DNA from: Dinghuibacter silviterrae
GTDB lineage: Bacteria; Bacteroidota; Bacteroidia; Chitinophagales; Chitinophagaceae
Length of the DNA stretch: 64,000 nucleotides
Direction: 5' to 3'
Assembly: GCF_004366355.1 (NCBI RefSeq)
Contig: NZ_SODV01000001.1
Coordinates: forward strand, 558,001-622,000
The notes below the pieces were generated by a model. That model did no database searches. It was not told the origin of the DNA and saw nothing but the letters and a program-made list of their open reading frames with translations. Each line of letters starts with the position of its first letter. The stretch's first letter is position 1. This document shows positions 1 through 7,426 of the stretch, in pieces. A program made the translations under genes and the position numbers.

Positions 1-1885
1 TTTTCTCCTGGAGCAACGCCTTGGTGCTGATGTATGCCTTCTCGATCAGTTTACGAACCTCTTCATCGATCATCTTGCCGGTATCCTCGCTATAGGGTTT
101 TGTAAAGTAGCCCTCCTGCGCGGGATCGTAAAAGCTGATATTTCCGACTTTTTCGTTCATCCCGTAGACCGTCACCATGGAATAAGCCATCTTGGTGATC
201 TGCTGAAGGTCGTTGCTGGCCCCGGTGGAGATTTTGCCAAAAAAGATCTCTTCGGAGGCGCGGCCGCCCAGCGTCATACACATCTGGTCGAACAGTTGGT
301 CGGTATTGTAGAGGTATTGTTCTTTCGGGGTATATTGGGCGTAACCCAGGGCGGCCGTACCACGGGGCACGATCGTCACCTTTAACAGGGGATAGGCGTG
401 TTCCAGGTACCATCCACAGATGGCGTGACCGGCTTCGTGGTAAGCGATGATCTCCTTTTCGTCCGGGGAAATGATCTTGTTTTTCTTTTCCAAACCACCA
501 ATCACGCGGTCGATGGCGTCCTGGAAGTCTTCCATTTCCACCTCCGTCTTCCCCTTACGGGCGGCAATCAGCGCGGCCTCGTTACAAACATTGGCGATAT
601 CCGCCCCGGCAAAACCGGGCGTTTGTTCGGCCAGCTTACGGATATCCAGCCTGGACGATTTCTTGATCGGTTTCAGGTGGACATAGAAGATGGTTTCCCG
701 TCCCTTTACGTCCGGGCGGTCGATGGTGATCTGGCGGTCGAAACGGCCCGGTCTGAGGAGCGCGCTGTCCAAAACGTCCGGGCGGTTGGTGGCCGCCAGG
801 ATAATGATCCCGCTGTCCGTACCAAAACCATCCATTTCCACCAGGAGCTGGTTCAGGGTGTTCTCCCTTTCGTCGTTGCTCATGATGGCATTACGGCCGC
901 GGGCCCGCCCGATGGCGTCGATTTCGTCTATGAAGATGATACAGGGCGCCTTCTCCCTTGCTTGCTTGAACAGGTCCCGGACACGGCTGGCACCCACCCC
1001 TACGAATAATTCCACAAAGTCCGAACCGGACATGGAAAAGAAGGGCACTTGCGCCTCACCGGCCATTGCTTTGGCCAGCAGGGTTTTACCGGTACCGGGA
1101 GGGCCTATCAGCAACGCTCCTTTCGGAATCTTGCCCCCCAGCGAGGTGTACTTCTTGGGGTTTTTCAGGAAATCCACGATCTCCATCACCTCTACTTTGG
1201 CCTCGTCCAAACCGGCCACGTCGCTAAAAGTGATGTTGACCTTGGTCCCTTTATCGAACAGGGTCGCCTTGGATTTGCCGATATTGAAAATACCACCGGG
1301 TCCGCCCCCGCCTGCCGGTCCGCCTACCTTACGCATAAAGAGGATCCAGAGCCCTACGAACAACAGTACGGGCAGCAGGAGCTGGACGAGGGGGCCAAAA
1401 AAGCTCTCTTCGTCGCTGGCGTCGGACTTCGGTTTGACGACATCCGGGTGGTCCTTGAAAAATTGTTGCATCTGGGTGTCAAAGCCCTTGGCGTCCACTA
1501 CCCGGAACATAAACTGGGGTCCCTTGTCGGTCCCGTTGCTGGTGGAAGGCGTATAGTTGCTCGCCTTCTCCAGGCTGATGTAATACGGCTTGTTGAGGGA
1601 CGATGGTTTGATGTATACCCGGACCAGGTTTTTGTTGGGGACCACCAGATAACGTTCCACATCCCCTTTGGACAGCATGCTGTCGATAAAGTCCTCGCGG
1701 GTGGTGATCATGGCTTCCGGGTTACTCCCCCGGTACAGCTGAAAACCTATGATGACGGCTGCGATAAGACCATACACCCAATATATATTGAAACGGGGAC
1801 CCTTTTTTGGGTCCCGGTCCCCTCTTCCGGTCACTTCATTGCCTGGGCCGATCCTTCTATCCTTTTTTAATTCGTCTTGTGCCAT
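1..1885 (-). CDS. ftsH: ATP-dependent zinc metalloprotease FtsH (3' end outside window)
   Basis: Membrane-anchored AAA+ protease that degrades misfolded and regulatory membrane or cytosolic proteins. The ATG is at 1885 and the frame stays open through base 1, so about 628 residues are visible and the C-terminus is missing. There are two membrane segments (about residues 34-49 and 167-185) flanking a periplasmic domain, a Walker A GPPGTGKT near residue 260, a Walker B with FIDEIDAIG, the second-region-of-homology arginines ([10 protein letters not shown]), and the zinc site HEAGH near residue 480. It lies 47 nt downstream of rsfS on the same strand, so the two are probably co-transcribed. The identification is certain; only the C-terminal tail is unknown. 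Confidence 0.97.
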   Translation of the reverse strand, partial: MAQDELKKDRRIGPGNEVTGRGDRDPKKGPRFNIYWVYGLIAAVIIGFQLYRGSNPEAMITTREDFIDSMLSKGDVERYLVVPNKNLVRVYIKPSSLNKPYYISLEKASNYTPSTSNGTDKGPQFMFRVVDAKGFDTQMQQFFKDHPDVVKPKSDASDEESFFGPLVQLLLPVLLFVGLWILFMRKVGGPAGGGGPGGIFNIGKSKATLFDKGTKVNITFSDVAGLDEAKVEVMEIVDFLKNPKKYTSLGGKIPKGALLIGPPGTGKTLLAKAMAGEAQVPFFSMSGSDFVELFVGVGASRVRDLFKQAREKAPCIIFIDEIDAIGRARGRNAIMSNDERENTLNQLLVEMDGFGTDSGIIILAATNRPDVLDSALLRPGRFDRQITIDRPDVKGRETIFYVHLKPIKKSSRLDIRKLAEQTPGFAGADIANVCNEAALIAARKGKTEVEMEDFQDAIDRVIGGLEKKNKIISPDEKEIIAYHEAGHAICGWYLEHAYPLLKVTIVPRGTAALGYAQYTPKEQYLYNTDQLFDQMCMTLGGRASEEIFFGKISTGASNDLQQITKMAYSMVTVYGMNEKVGNISFYDPAQEGYFTKPYSEDTGKMIDEEVRKLIEKAYISTKALLQEK

Positions 1886-1932
1886 GTTGATTTGGAATCA
1901 GAAGTTTTAATATTTGTTAAATAACCACCGCA

Positions 1933-2319
1933 CTACCCGGCGTGTTCCGTCTGAGGCGCGTCGCTCCACATCTCTTCCAAACGGTAGAACTTCCGGGTTT
2001 CAGGGAGGAATATATGCACCACGATATTTACGTAATCAATTAGTACCCATTGCATTGCCTGAGTGCCCTCGTGGTGATAGGGTCGTTCCTGACAGTGTTC
2101 GGCTACTTCTTCTCTTATAAAGTCGGCAATCGCTTTCACCTGGATATGGCTACTGGCCTGGCAGATGATAAAAAAGTCTGCCACGGCCTCGGGTATTTTT
2201 CGTAAGTCCAGGCTGACAATATACTCCCCTTTTTTTTGTTGGATGGATTGTATGATGGTTTTGAAGATCTTACTGCTCCTGGTTAGCCTTGTACTGCTGC
2301 TTTTCGGGCGGGTAGACAA
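1933..2319 (-). CDS. rsfS: Ribosomal silencing factor RsfS (TTG start proposed)
   Basis: DUF143/Iojap-family protein that binds uL14 on the large subunit and blocks subunit joining when nutrients are scarce. The core is typical: a KGEYIVSLDLR strand, ADFFIICQASS, and a QWVLIDYVNIVVHIF strand near the end. The open frame runs up to 2427, which would overlap birA on the other strand. I chose the TTG at 2319 because it gives 128 residues, a normal length, and lies just downstream of a full promoter-like element (box at 2335-2342). A TTG at 2337 is the alternative. It is followed by ftsH. Confidence 0.85.
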   Translation of the reverse strand: MSTRPKSSSTRLTRSSKIFKTIIQSIQQKKGEYIVSLDLRKIPEAVADFFIICQASSHIQVKAIADFIREEVAEHCQERPYHHEGTQAMQWVLIDYVNIVVHIFLPETRKFYRLEEMWSDAPQTEHAG

Positions 2320-2334
2320 TATAGATAATGCTGC

Positions 2335-2367
2335 CAAATGTATACTGTTTTGAGTTACTTTGCCAAA
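2335..2367 (-). promoter_or_regulatory. Bacteroidota-type promoter for rsfS
   Basis: Read on the minus strand, TTTG (2364-2367), 21 nt, then TACATTTG (2335-2342). This matches the Bacteroidota -33 TTTG / -7 TAnnTTTG pattern with near-ideal spacing. It overlaps the start of the divergent birA gene. Confidence 0.6.
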
Positions 2368-3154
2368 AATAACAATTCTGATCGGTTTCTCCTTTGTCGA
2401 ATTGTCAACCGTTGACAGCACCAACAACTATGCCATGGCCTTGGTCCATGAAGGAATGGCGAGCCATGGAACGGCGATTTTCGCCCACGCCCAGACCGCC
2501 GGAAAAGGCCAGCGGGGCAAGCAATGGAACACGGAGCCCGGCTCCAATATTATCCTGTCGGTGCTCGTAGATGCGTCGCCCGTCCGGCATCTCCCGCCCT
2601 TCTCCCTGAGCGCGGCCACGGCGCTTGCAGCCTACGATCTGTTCACCCGCTACGCCGTACACGAGACTTCCATCAAGTGGCCAAACGATATTTACTGGCG
2701 TGACAGAAAGGCAGCCGGCATCCTCATCGAGAACGCCTACCACGGCAAAGAATGGCAGTGGGCTGTCATCGGCATCGGTCTAAACGTCAACCAGGTCCGC
2801 TTCCCGGAGCTTCCCCGCCCCCCCGTATCGCTCAAACAGGTCACCGGAAGGGACTTCGATGCCGCCGGCCTCGCCCGGGAGTTGTGCGTGCTCCTGGAAG
2901 AGCGCTGGCAGGCGTTGCTCCGCGACGGCGCGGACGCAACGTTGATCCGCTACCAGGATCACTTGCTGGGAATGGGGCGTCCCGTGCGGCTACGGCACGA
3001 CGGTTTTGTTTTCGAAACCGAGGTCCTTGGGGTGCTGCCCGACGGGCGGCTACGGACGAGCGGCCCGGCCACAGCCTCGCCCGATGCGGCGCCCGGCGCC
3101 GGCGGCGAGGCCCTCTTCTCCATCGGCGACGTAGAATGGATGTTTGACCATTAA
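2360..3154 (+). CDS. birA: Biotin--[acetyl-CoA-carboxylase] ligase
   Basis: Class I-type biotin protein ligase that activates biotin to biotinyl-AMP and transfers it to the carboxyl carrier protein. There is no N-terminal winged helix, so it is an enzyme only and not a repressor. Motifs: GKGQRG (residues 49-54; the biotinyl-AMP loop), KWPND (106-110), IGIGLNVN (137-144), and a C-terminal SH3-like cap. The first in-frame start is the TTG at 2360. That codon overlaps a TACTTTG promoter-like string, so the true start could be a rarer codon slightly downstream, since homologous sequence begins around IGFSFVEL. Divergent from rsfS. Confidence 0.92.
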   Translation: MPKITILIGFSFVELSTVDSTNNYAMALVHEGMASHGTAIFAHAQTAGKGQRGKQWNTEPGSNIILSVLVDASPVRHLPPFSLSAATALAAYDLFTRYAVHETSIKWPNDIYWRDRKAAGILIENAYHGKEWQWAVIGIGLNVNQVRFPELPRPPVSLKQVTGRDFDAAGLARELCVLLEERWQALLRDGADATLIRYQDHLLGMGRPVRLRHDGFVFETEVLGVLPDGRLRTSGPATASPDAAPGAGGEALFSIGDVEWMFDH

Positions 3155-3159
3155 TGGCG

Positions 3160-3167
3160 TAACTTTG
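3160..3167 (+). promoter_or_regulatory. -7 box (TAACTTTG) for isocitrate dehydrogenase
   Basis: Exact TAnnTTTG match 45 nt upstream of the icd ATG and just after the birA stop. No convincing -33 element at standard spacing. Confidence 0.45.
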
Positions 3168-3212
3168 CGCCGGCAAGGCCGCCGGCGGCGCCACTCAAAA
3201 TCGTTTACAACC

Positions 3213-4661
3213 ATGAAAATCGCTGTAGCAAAAGGGGACGGGATCGGTCCCGAGATCATGGACACCGTCCTGCACATATTTGAAGCAGCCGGCGTCCCCC
3301 TCACTTATGAATTTGTCGAGATGGGCAAGTGGGTTTTCGACAAAGGTTTTAGTACCGGGATGACCCCCGAAGCCCAACAAACGATCGAACGCCTGGGCAT
3401 CCTGTTCAAGGGTCCCATGGAAACCCCCAAAGGCAAGGGTGTAAAAAGCATCAATGTGACCGCCCGGAAGGTTTGGAACACCTACGCCAACAAACGCGTT
3501 TTCCAATCCCTTCACGGCGTGGACACCGTCTTTTCCAAGGCTGGTATTCCCATCCGTCTTACGATCCTCCGCGAAAATATAGAAGACACTTACGGTGGGA
3601 TCGAGCACATGCTCACCGGGGACGTCGCCGTCAGCCGCCGGATGATCACCCGCCCCGGCTGTATGCAATTCCTTCGCTATTGTTTCGATATGGCCTCCAA
3701 ACAGGGCGCACGCCGGATCACCTGCGCCCATAAGGCCAATATCATGAAGTTGACCGACGGTTTGTTCCTGGACTGTTTTAACGAAATCGCGACAGAATAC
3801 CCCCATTTGAAGGCGGACGATATCATCGTGGACGACCTGGCCATGAAGCTGGTGATCAAACCCCATGAATTCGACGTGATTTGTCTGACCAACCTCCAGG
3901 GCGATATTGTCAGCGACCTTTGCGCCGGGCTTGTCGGCGGGCTTGGTTTCGCCCCCTCCGCCAACATCGGGGATGCCATTTCCATCTTCGAGGCCGTCCA
4001 TGGCACCGCTCCAGACATTGCCGGCAAGCACATTGCCAACCCGACCTCCCTCCTGTTGAGCGGTCTGATGATGCTCCGGCACCTGGGCATCTGGGAACAG
4101 GCCGCCACCATTGAAAACGCCCTTTTACATACCCTGGAGCAAGGCGTCCATACCGGGGACTTCGGGGACAAAACCACCGCCCCGGTCATGACCCCGGAGT
4201 TTGCCGCCGCCATCATCAGTAATTTCGGAAAGCTCCCGGCCACCAACGCTGTAGCCACCCAGCCCAACCACCTGGTGGACCACCACCCGGCAAAGCCGAA
4301 GGAATACCAGATGCTGGTGTCCGAAAACCCTGCACCGGAAACCATCAATGGCGTCGACCTTTTCGTGGAAAGCGCCGAACAACCGGGCGTTGTCGCGGAC
4401 AAGTGCCTCCGCCACCCAGGGGCCCGCTTTACCCTGACGACCCTGAGCAACCGGGGGACGCAGGTCTGGCCAACGGGCTCGCTTTTTACAAACTGCGCGA
4501 ACGTCTACACGGCCCGCTTCGAGAAAAAGGAGGGCCCCGTTACCGTCCAGGAGGTCCTGGATCTTTGCGGGCGCGTTTCCGCGGACTTCAAGATATGTTC
4601 CTATGAGCTGCTGCTCCAATACGGGAACACCCGCGGGTACTCGCTCGCGCAAGGGCAGTAG
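3213..4661 (+). CDS. icd: NADP-dependent isocitrate dehydrogenase (long, Thermus-type)
   Basis: Oxidative decarboxylation of isocitrate to 2-oxoglutarate in the TCA cycle. At 482 residues it is longer than E. coli Icd. It starts with the GDGIGPEI nucleotide loop and carries the substrate helix around SINVTARKVWNTYANKR, the LRENIEDTYGG region, and the metal-binding aspartates (DDLAMKLV, LQGDIVSDL). A C-terminal extension of about 140 residues follows the catalytic fold, as in the Thermus-like subgroup. The open frame extends upstream to 3144, but I chose the ATG at 3213 (MKIAVAKGDGIGP) because the fold begins there and a -7 box lies between. Convergent with bcp (1 nt gap). Confidence 0.95.
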   Translation: MKIAVAKGDGIGPEIMDTVLHIFEAAGVPLTYEFVEMGKWVFDKGFSTGMTPEAQQTIERLGILFKGPMETPKGKGVKSINVTARKVWNTYANKRVFQSLHGVDTVFSKAGIPIRLTILRENIEDTYGGIEHMLTGDVAVSRRMITRPGCMQFLRYCFDMASKQGARRITCAHKANIMKLTDGLFLDCFNEIATEYPHLKADDIIVDDLAMKLVIKPHEFDVICLTNLQGDIVSDLCAGLVGGLGFAPSANIGDAISIFEAVHGTAPDIAGKHIANPTSLLLSGLMMLRHLGIWEQAATIENALLHTLEQGVHTGDFGDKTTAPVMTPEFAAAIISNFGKLPATNAVATQPNHLVDHHPAKPKEYQMLVSENPAPETINGVDLFVESAEQPGVVADKCLRHPGARFTLTTLSNRGTQVWPTGSLFTNCANVYTARFEKKEGPVTVQEVLDLCGRVSADFKICSYELLLQYGNTRGYSLAQGQ

Positions 4662-4662
4662 C

Positions 4663-5133
4663 TTACGCCACCTTCGCCCACGCATCCAGCACCTCCTGGG
4701 TATGGTTCCCCGTATCCGGCCTGGCGATCACTCCTTTGATGATCCCCTTTTCGTCAATGAGAAAGGTCTCCCGTATGGTGCCCATGTATTTTTTCCCAAA
4801 CATCTGCTTCTCGCCCCAGACACCGTACGCATTCACGATCACTTGGTCGGGATCCGCGACGAGCGTAAACGGCAGGTCGAATTTCTCCTCGAATTTCTTG
4901 TGGCTCTTTTCAGAATCCGTACTGACGCCAAGCACCACATAACCTTTCTTTTTCAGCAGGGCATAGTTGTCCCGGAGGTTACAGGCCTGGGCCGTACAAC
5001 CCGGCGTATCGTCTTTCGGGTAGAAGTAGAGGATGACCTTTTGGCCCCGGTAATCGGAGAGGGAGACGGTCTTGCCGTTCTGGTCTTTTGCGGTAAATGC
5101 CGGGGCTGCATCCCCTTCTTTTAAGTGACTCAT
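4663..5133 (-). CDS. bcp: Thioredoxin-dependent thiol peroxidase (Bcp/PrxQ)
   Basis: Atypical 2-Cys peroxiredoxin of 156 residues that reduces H2O2 and organic hydroperoxides using thioredoxin. The peroxidatic Cys46 sits in DDTPGCTAQAC and the resolving Cys51 is five residues on, the PrxQ arrangement. FYPKDDTPGC and the later GVSTDS strand are typical. Located 13 nt downstream of the M23 peptidase gene on the same strand, so read-through is possible. Confidence 0.95.
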   Translation of the reverse strand: MSHLKEGDAAPAFTAKDQNGKTVSLSDYRGQKVILYFYPKDDTPGCTAQACNLRDNYALLKKKGYVVLGVSTDSEKSHKKFEEKFDLPFTLVADPDQVIVNAYGVWGEKQMFGKKYMGTIRETFLIDEKGIIKGVIARPDTGNHTQEVLDAWAKVA

Positions 5134-5146
5134 ATAGTAAAATTGA

Positions 5147-6886
5147 TTAGCGACTTACGTGATAGGTCCGACGGGTCAGGTTGCCTGCCTCGTCATAAAC
5201 GGATAAAGTGAGGACGTGCTCCCCCGGTGGAAAGTGCGCATCGAAATGATACGTGTATACATCCCCCTTATAACTGAACATCAGCCATTTGCCGTCGAGC
5301 TCTGCGCGGAACCCGTTCACAGAACCGAGGTTGTCCTTTACCGCAACACTCAATACCCCCCGCCGGGAAAGCTGCGCCCCGTCGGTCCAGCCCAACGGCC
5401 GGATCTCAGGGGGTGTGTCGTCCCTGAGCAACCGGAATTCGCCCAGGTCCTTCAGCCTGGCGCTGGCCCAGCCTTTACTCCAGGTCACCCGCGAGACGTG
5501 GTGGGCGCGGGCCCCGGTTTCGAAAATGACATACTTCCCTGTTTCCTGATCGGGGAGCGTCGCCGGGGGACGTATGCTGACCGTAAAGGAATCCTCGACG
5601 GGAATAGACGAGGCCAGCACGCTGTAAACCGGTGAAAGCGGGACCGAACCGGGCTCGGCGGCAGTCGAACCGAGGTTCTGAAACACCGGTCTCACCGCAT
5701 CATACAACGCATGTTCCGGCAAGTACAACAGGAATTCGTCGTTTTCGAAGACATTGACCTGGTTCGGCAGGAAAAGATCGCCCTGGTCGTTGACCGGCGC
5801 AGGGCCTTCCCTGCGCAAGGTAAAGGCCGCCACCGAGGTGTTGCCTGCCGCATCCTTTACTTCGATCCTGACCGGATGGGGTTCGTCGTCATTCAAGTGG
5901 ACTAAACCGTCTTCGGACGCGGGATGATAGATGGGGAGCAGGTCCCCCGGAAGGGGGCTTAGGAACTCCAGGGACGGACCGCCGCCGGTTTTCAGGCTGT
6001 AGTCCGTATGGGCGTTGACATAGCGCGTAAGGTCGTAACCAAACCGGTCGAGCGTAAATCCGTTCACCGGCTTGCCGTCCACGAAAACGGTTGCGCTGTA
6101 GATACCCAGTTTGTTCGCCGAACCCGTCTGGAGATCCACCGCGCCGATCGCCAGGCGGACCTTGGTGGCGTGGGTCACGACCTCATGTCCCGGTACCGTA
6201 TAGACGCCGGACGCCGGCGCGAGCGGGTAAAGCCGGGGAACCTGGAGATAAACACTCTGGTCTCCGTCGTACACGCCTACCCTCGACAGGACAGGGGGCA
6301 GGTTGTCGACGATCGGCAATCCGAAAAGAAAAGGATTCCGGTTTTCGTCCGCATGGGTGTCCCGGATCTCGAAGTGCAGGTGCGGCGCCATGGAACCGCC
6401 CGTATTCCCGCTGGCGGCAATCACCTGGCCCTGGCGGACAGGAAAAAGGTCGGGCGGAATGTCAAGAAGTACTTCCCAGCGTTCGAGCTTGTACTGTTGC
6501 TCCTTTACATACGCCTCCAGGGCCGGCGTGAAATGGTCCAGGTGCACATAAACTGTCGTATACCCGTTCGGATGGTTGATATATATCGCATTTCCAAAAC
6601 CGACGGATTCGATTTTTACGCGGGAAATATACCCGTCGGCTGCGGCATGTACGGGGAAGCCAGTGCGTCCGTTTGTTTTTATGTCCAGGCCCATGTGGAA
6701 ATGGCCAGGCCTCAATTCGCCAAAATTCCCGGCCAGATGGACCGGCAGGTCAAGCGGGTTTATAAAGTATCCTTGTGGATACCCGCTTTGTGGTATTTCC
6801 TGAGCGAAAGAAATGTTGTAAATTACACTCAAAATCCACCCTGCGAAAAATCGCACGATCCATCTCGTCCTTTGTCGGATAACCAT
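5147..6886 (-). CDS. M23 family metallopeptidase (LytM-type, secreted)
   Basis: Exported peptidoglycan endopeptidase or LytM-like factor, 579 residues. A signal peptide ends near residue 28 (NISFAQ). The zinc ligands H64 and D68 (HxxxD) and H169/H171 (HLHF) are all present, so it looks catalytically competent. The 370-residue C-terminal part is beta-rich and Ig-like (KDAAGNTS, VYDEAGNLTRR repeats typical of FN3/Big-like folds), suggesting a surface or binding extension. Substrate unknown. Upstream of bcp on the same strand. Confidence 0.9.
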   Translation of the reverse strand: MVIRQRTRWIVRFFAGWILSVIYNISFAQEIPQSGYPQGYFINPLDLPVHLAGNFGELRPGHFHMGLDIKTNGRTGFPVHAAADGYISRVKIESVGFGNAIYINHPNGYTTVYVHLDHFTPALEAYVKEQQYKLERWEVLLDIPPDLFPVRQGQVIAASGNTGGSMAPHLHFEIRDTHADENRNPFLFGLPIVDNLPPVLSRVGVYDGDQSVYLQVPRLYPLAPASGVYTVPGHEVVTHATKVRLAIGAVDLQTGSANKLGIYSATVFVDGKPVNGFTLDRFGYDLTRYVNAHTDYSLKTGGGPSLEFLSPLPGDLLPIYHPASEDGLVHLNDDEPHPVRIEVKDAAGNTSVAAFTLRREGPAPVNDQGDLFLPNQVNVFENDEFLLYLPEHALYDAVRPVFQNLGSTAAEPGSVPLSPVYSVLASSIPVEDSFTVSIRPPATLPDQETGKYVIFETGARAHHVSRVTWSKGWASARLKDLGEFRLLRDDTPPEIRPLGWTDGAQLSRRGVLSVAVKDNLGSVNGFRAELDGKWLMFSYKGDVYTYHFDAHFPPGEHVLTLSVYDEAGNLTRRTYHVSR

Positions 6887-7068
6887 AACGCCTGAATCTT
6901 GTTAACGGATAGTTTGCAAAAATAGCCATGGCCTTTCTATTTCGGGCGAAAACTGTTAACTAAATGAAAATCGTATGTTTTGGTACAGCGTTTGACTAAG
7001 TTCGTTTGTCTAATGATAAGGAGGTAGTTCTTCGCCGTGATCAAAGCACCTAAAAAAATCTGTGGGTT

Positions 7069-7296
7069 ATGAAAAGGACATTTTACACACTAAAAAGATG
7101 GGCAACGATGATTGCCGAATGGCCTGGGAGGGTTTTTCATCGTAAAGGGGACAATGACCCCGTATGGAATGACGGATTCAATTACGTTCATCCCTATGAT
7201 CCCTTCTATCAAGGCAAGCGAAAAAAGAAGCGCACCTCCGAAGTCAAGCTTGACGAATTCGAAATCTCCGCCTATCACGACGGCGCGGTGAAGTAA
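7069..7296 (+). CDS. Small hypothetical protein (75 aa)
   Basis: I do not recognise this family. The protein is basic and aromatic-rich (WPGRVFHRKG, NYVHPYDPFYQGKRKKKR), with no signal peptide or membrane span, so probably cytosolic. It has its own 180-nt AT-richer upstream region and ends 26 nt before a strong intrinsic terminator, so it is a stand-alone transcription unit between the M23 gene (divergent) and carB. A GGAGG sequence occurs further upstream (near 7020) but is too far from the ATG to act as its ribosome site. Confidence 0.65.
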   Translation: MKRTFYTLKRWATMIAEWPGRVFHRKGDNDPVWNDGFNYVHPYDPFYQGKRKKKRTSEVKLDEFEISAYHDGAVK

Positions 7297-7322
7297 CTTT
7301 TTTTCATCTGATGATAATCAAC

Positions 7323-7350
7323 GGGTTATGCCAATGCATAACCCTTTTTT
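7323..7350 (+). terminator. Intrinsic terminator after the 75-aa gene
   Basis: Stem GGGTTATG (7323-7330) pairs with CATAACCC (7337-7344) around a 6-nt loop, followed immediately by six T (7345-7350). Confidence 0.85.
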
Positions 7351-7426
7351 GTGCCCGATCGCGCCGTAGCGAAAACCCGACGATTTTTTTGTACCTTCGC
7401 GCCGCAAAAAGCCCCCCCATTTAGCA

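Noticed and set aside
6887-7068. Riboswitch or small RNA in the 182-nt gap before the 75-aa gene
   Set aside because: I found no conserved riboswitch core or strong stem; only two GTTAAC strings and scattered TTTG words, insufficient for a call.
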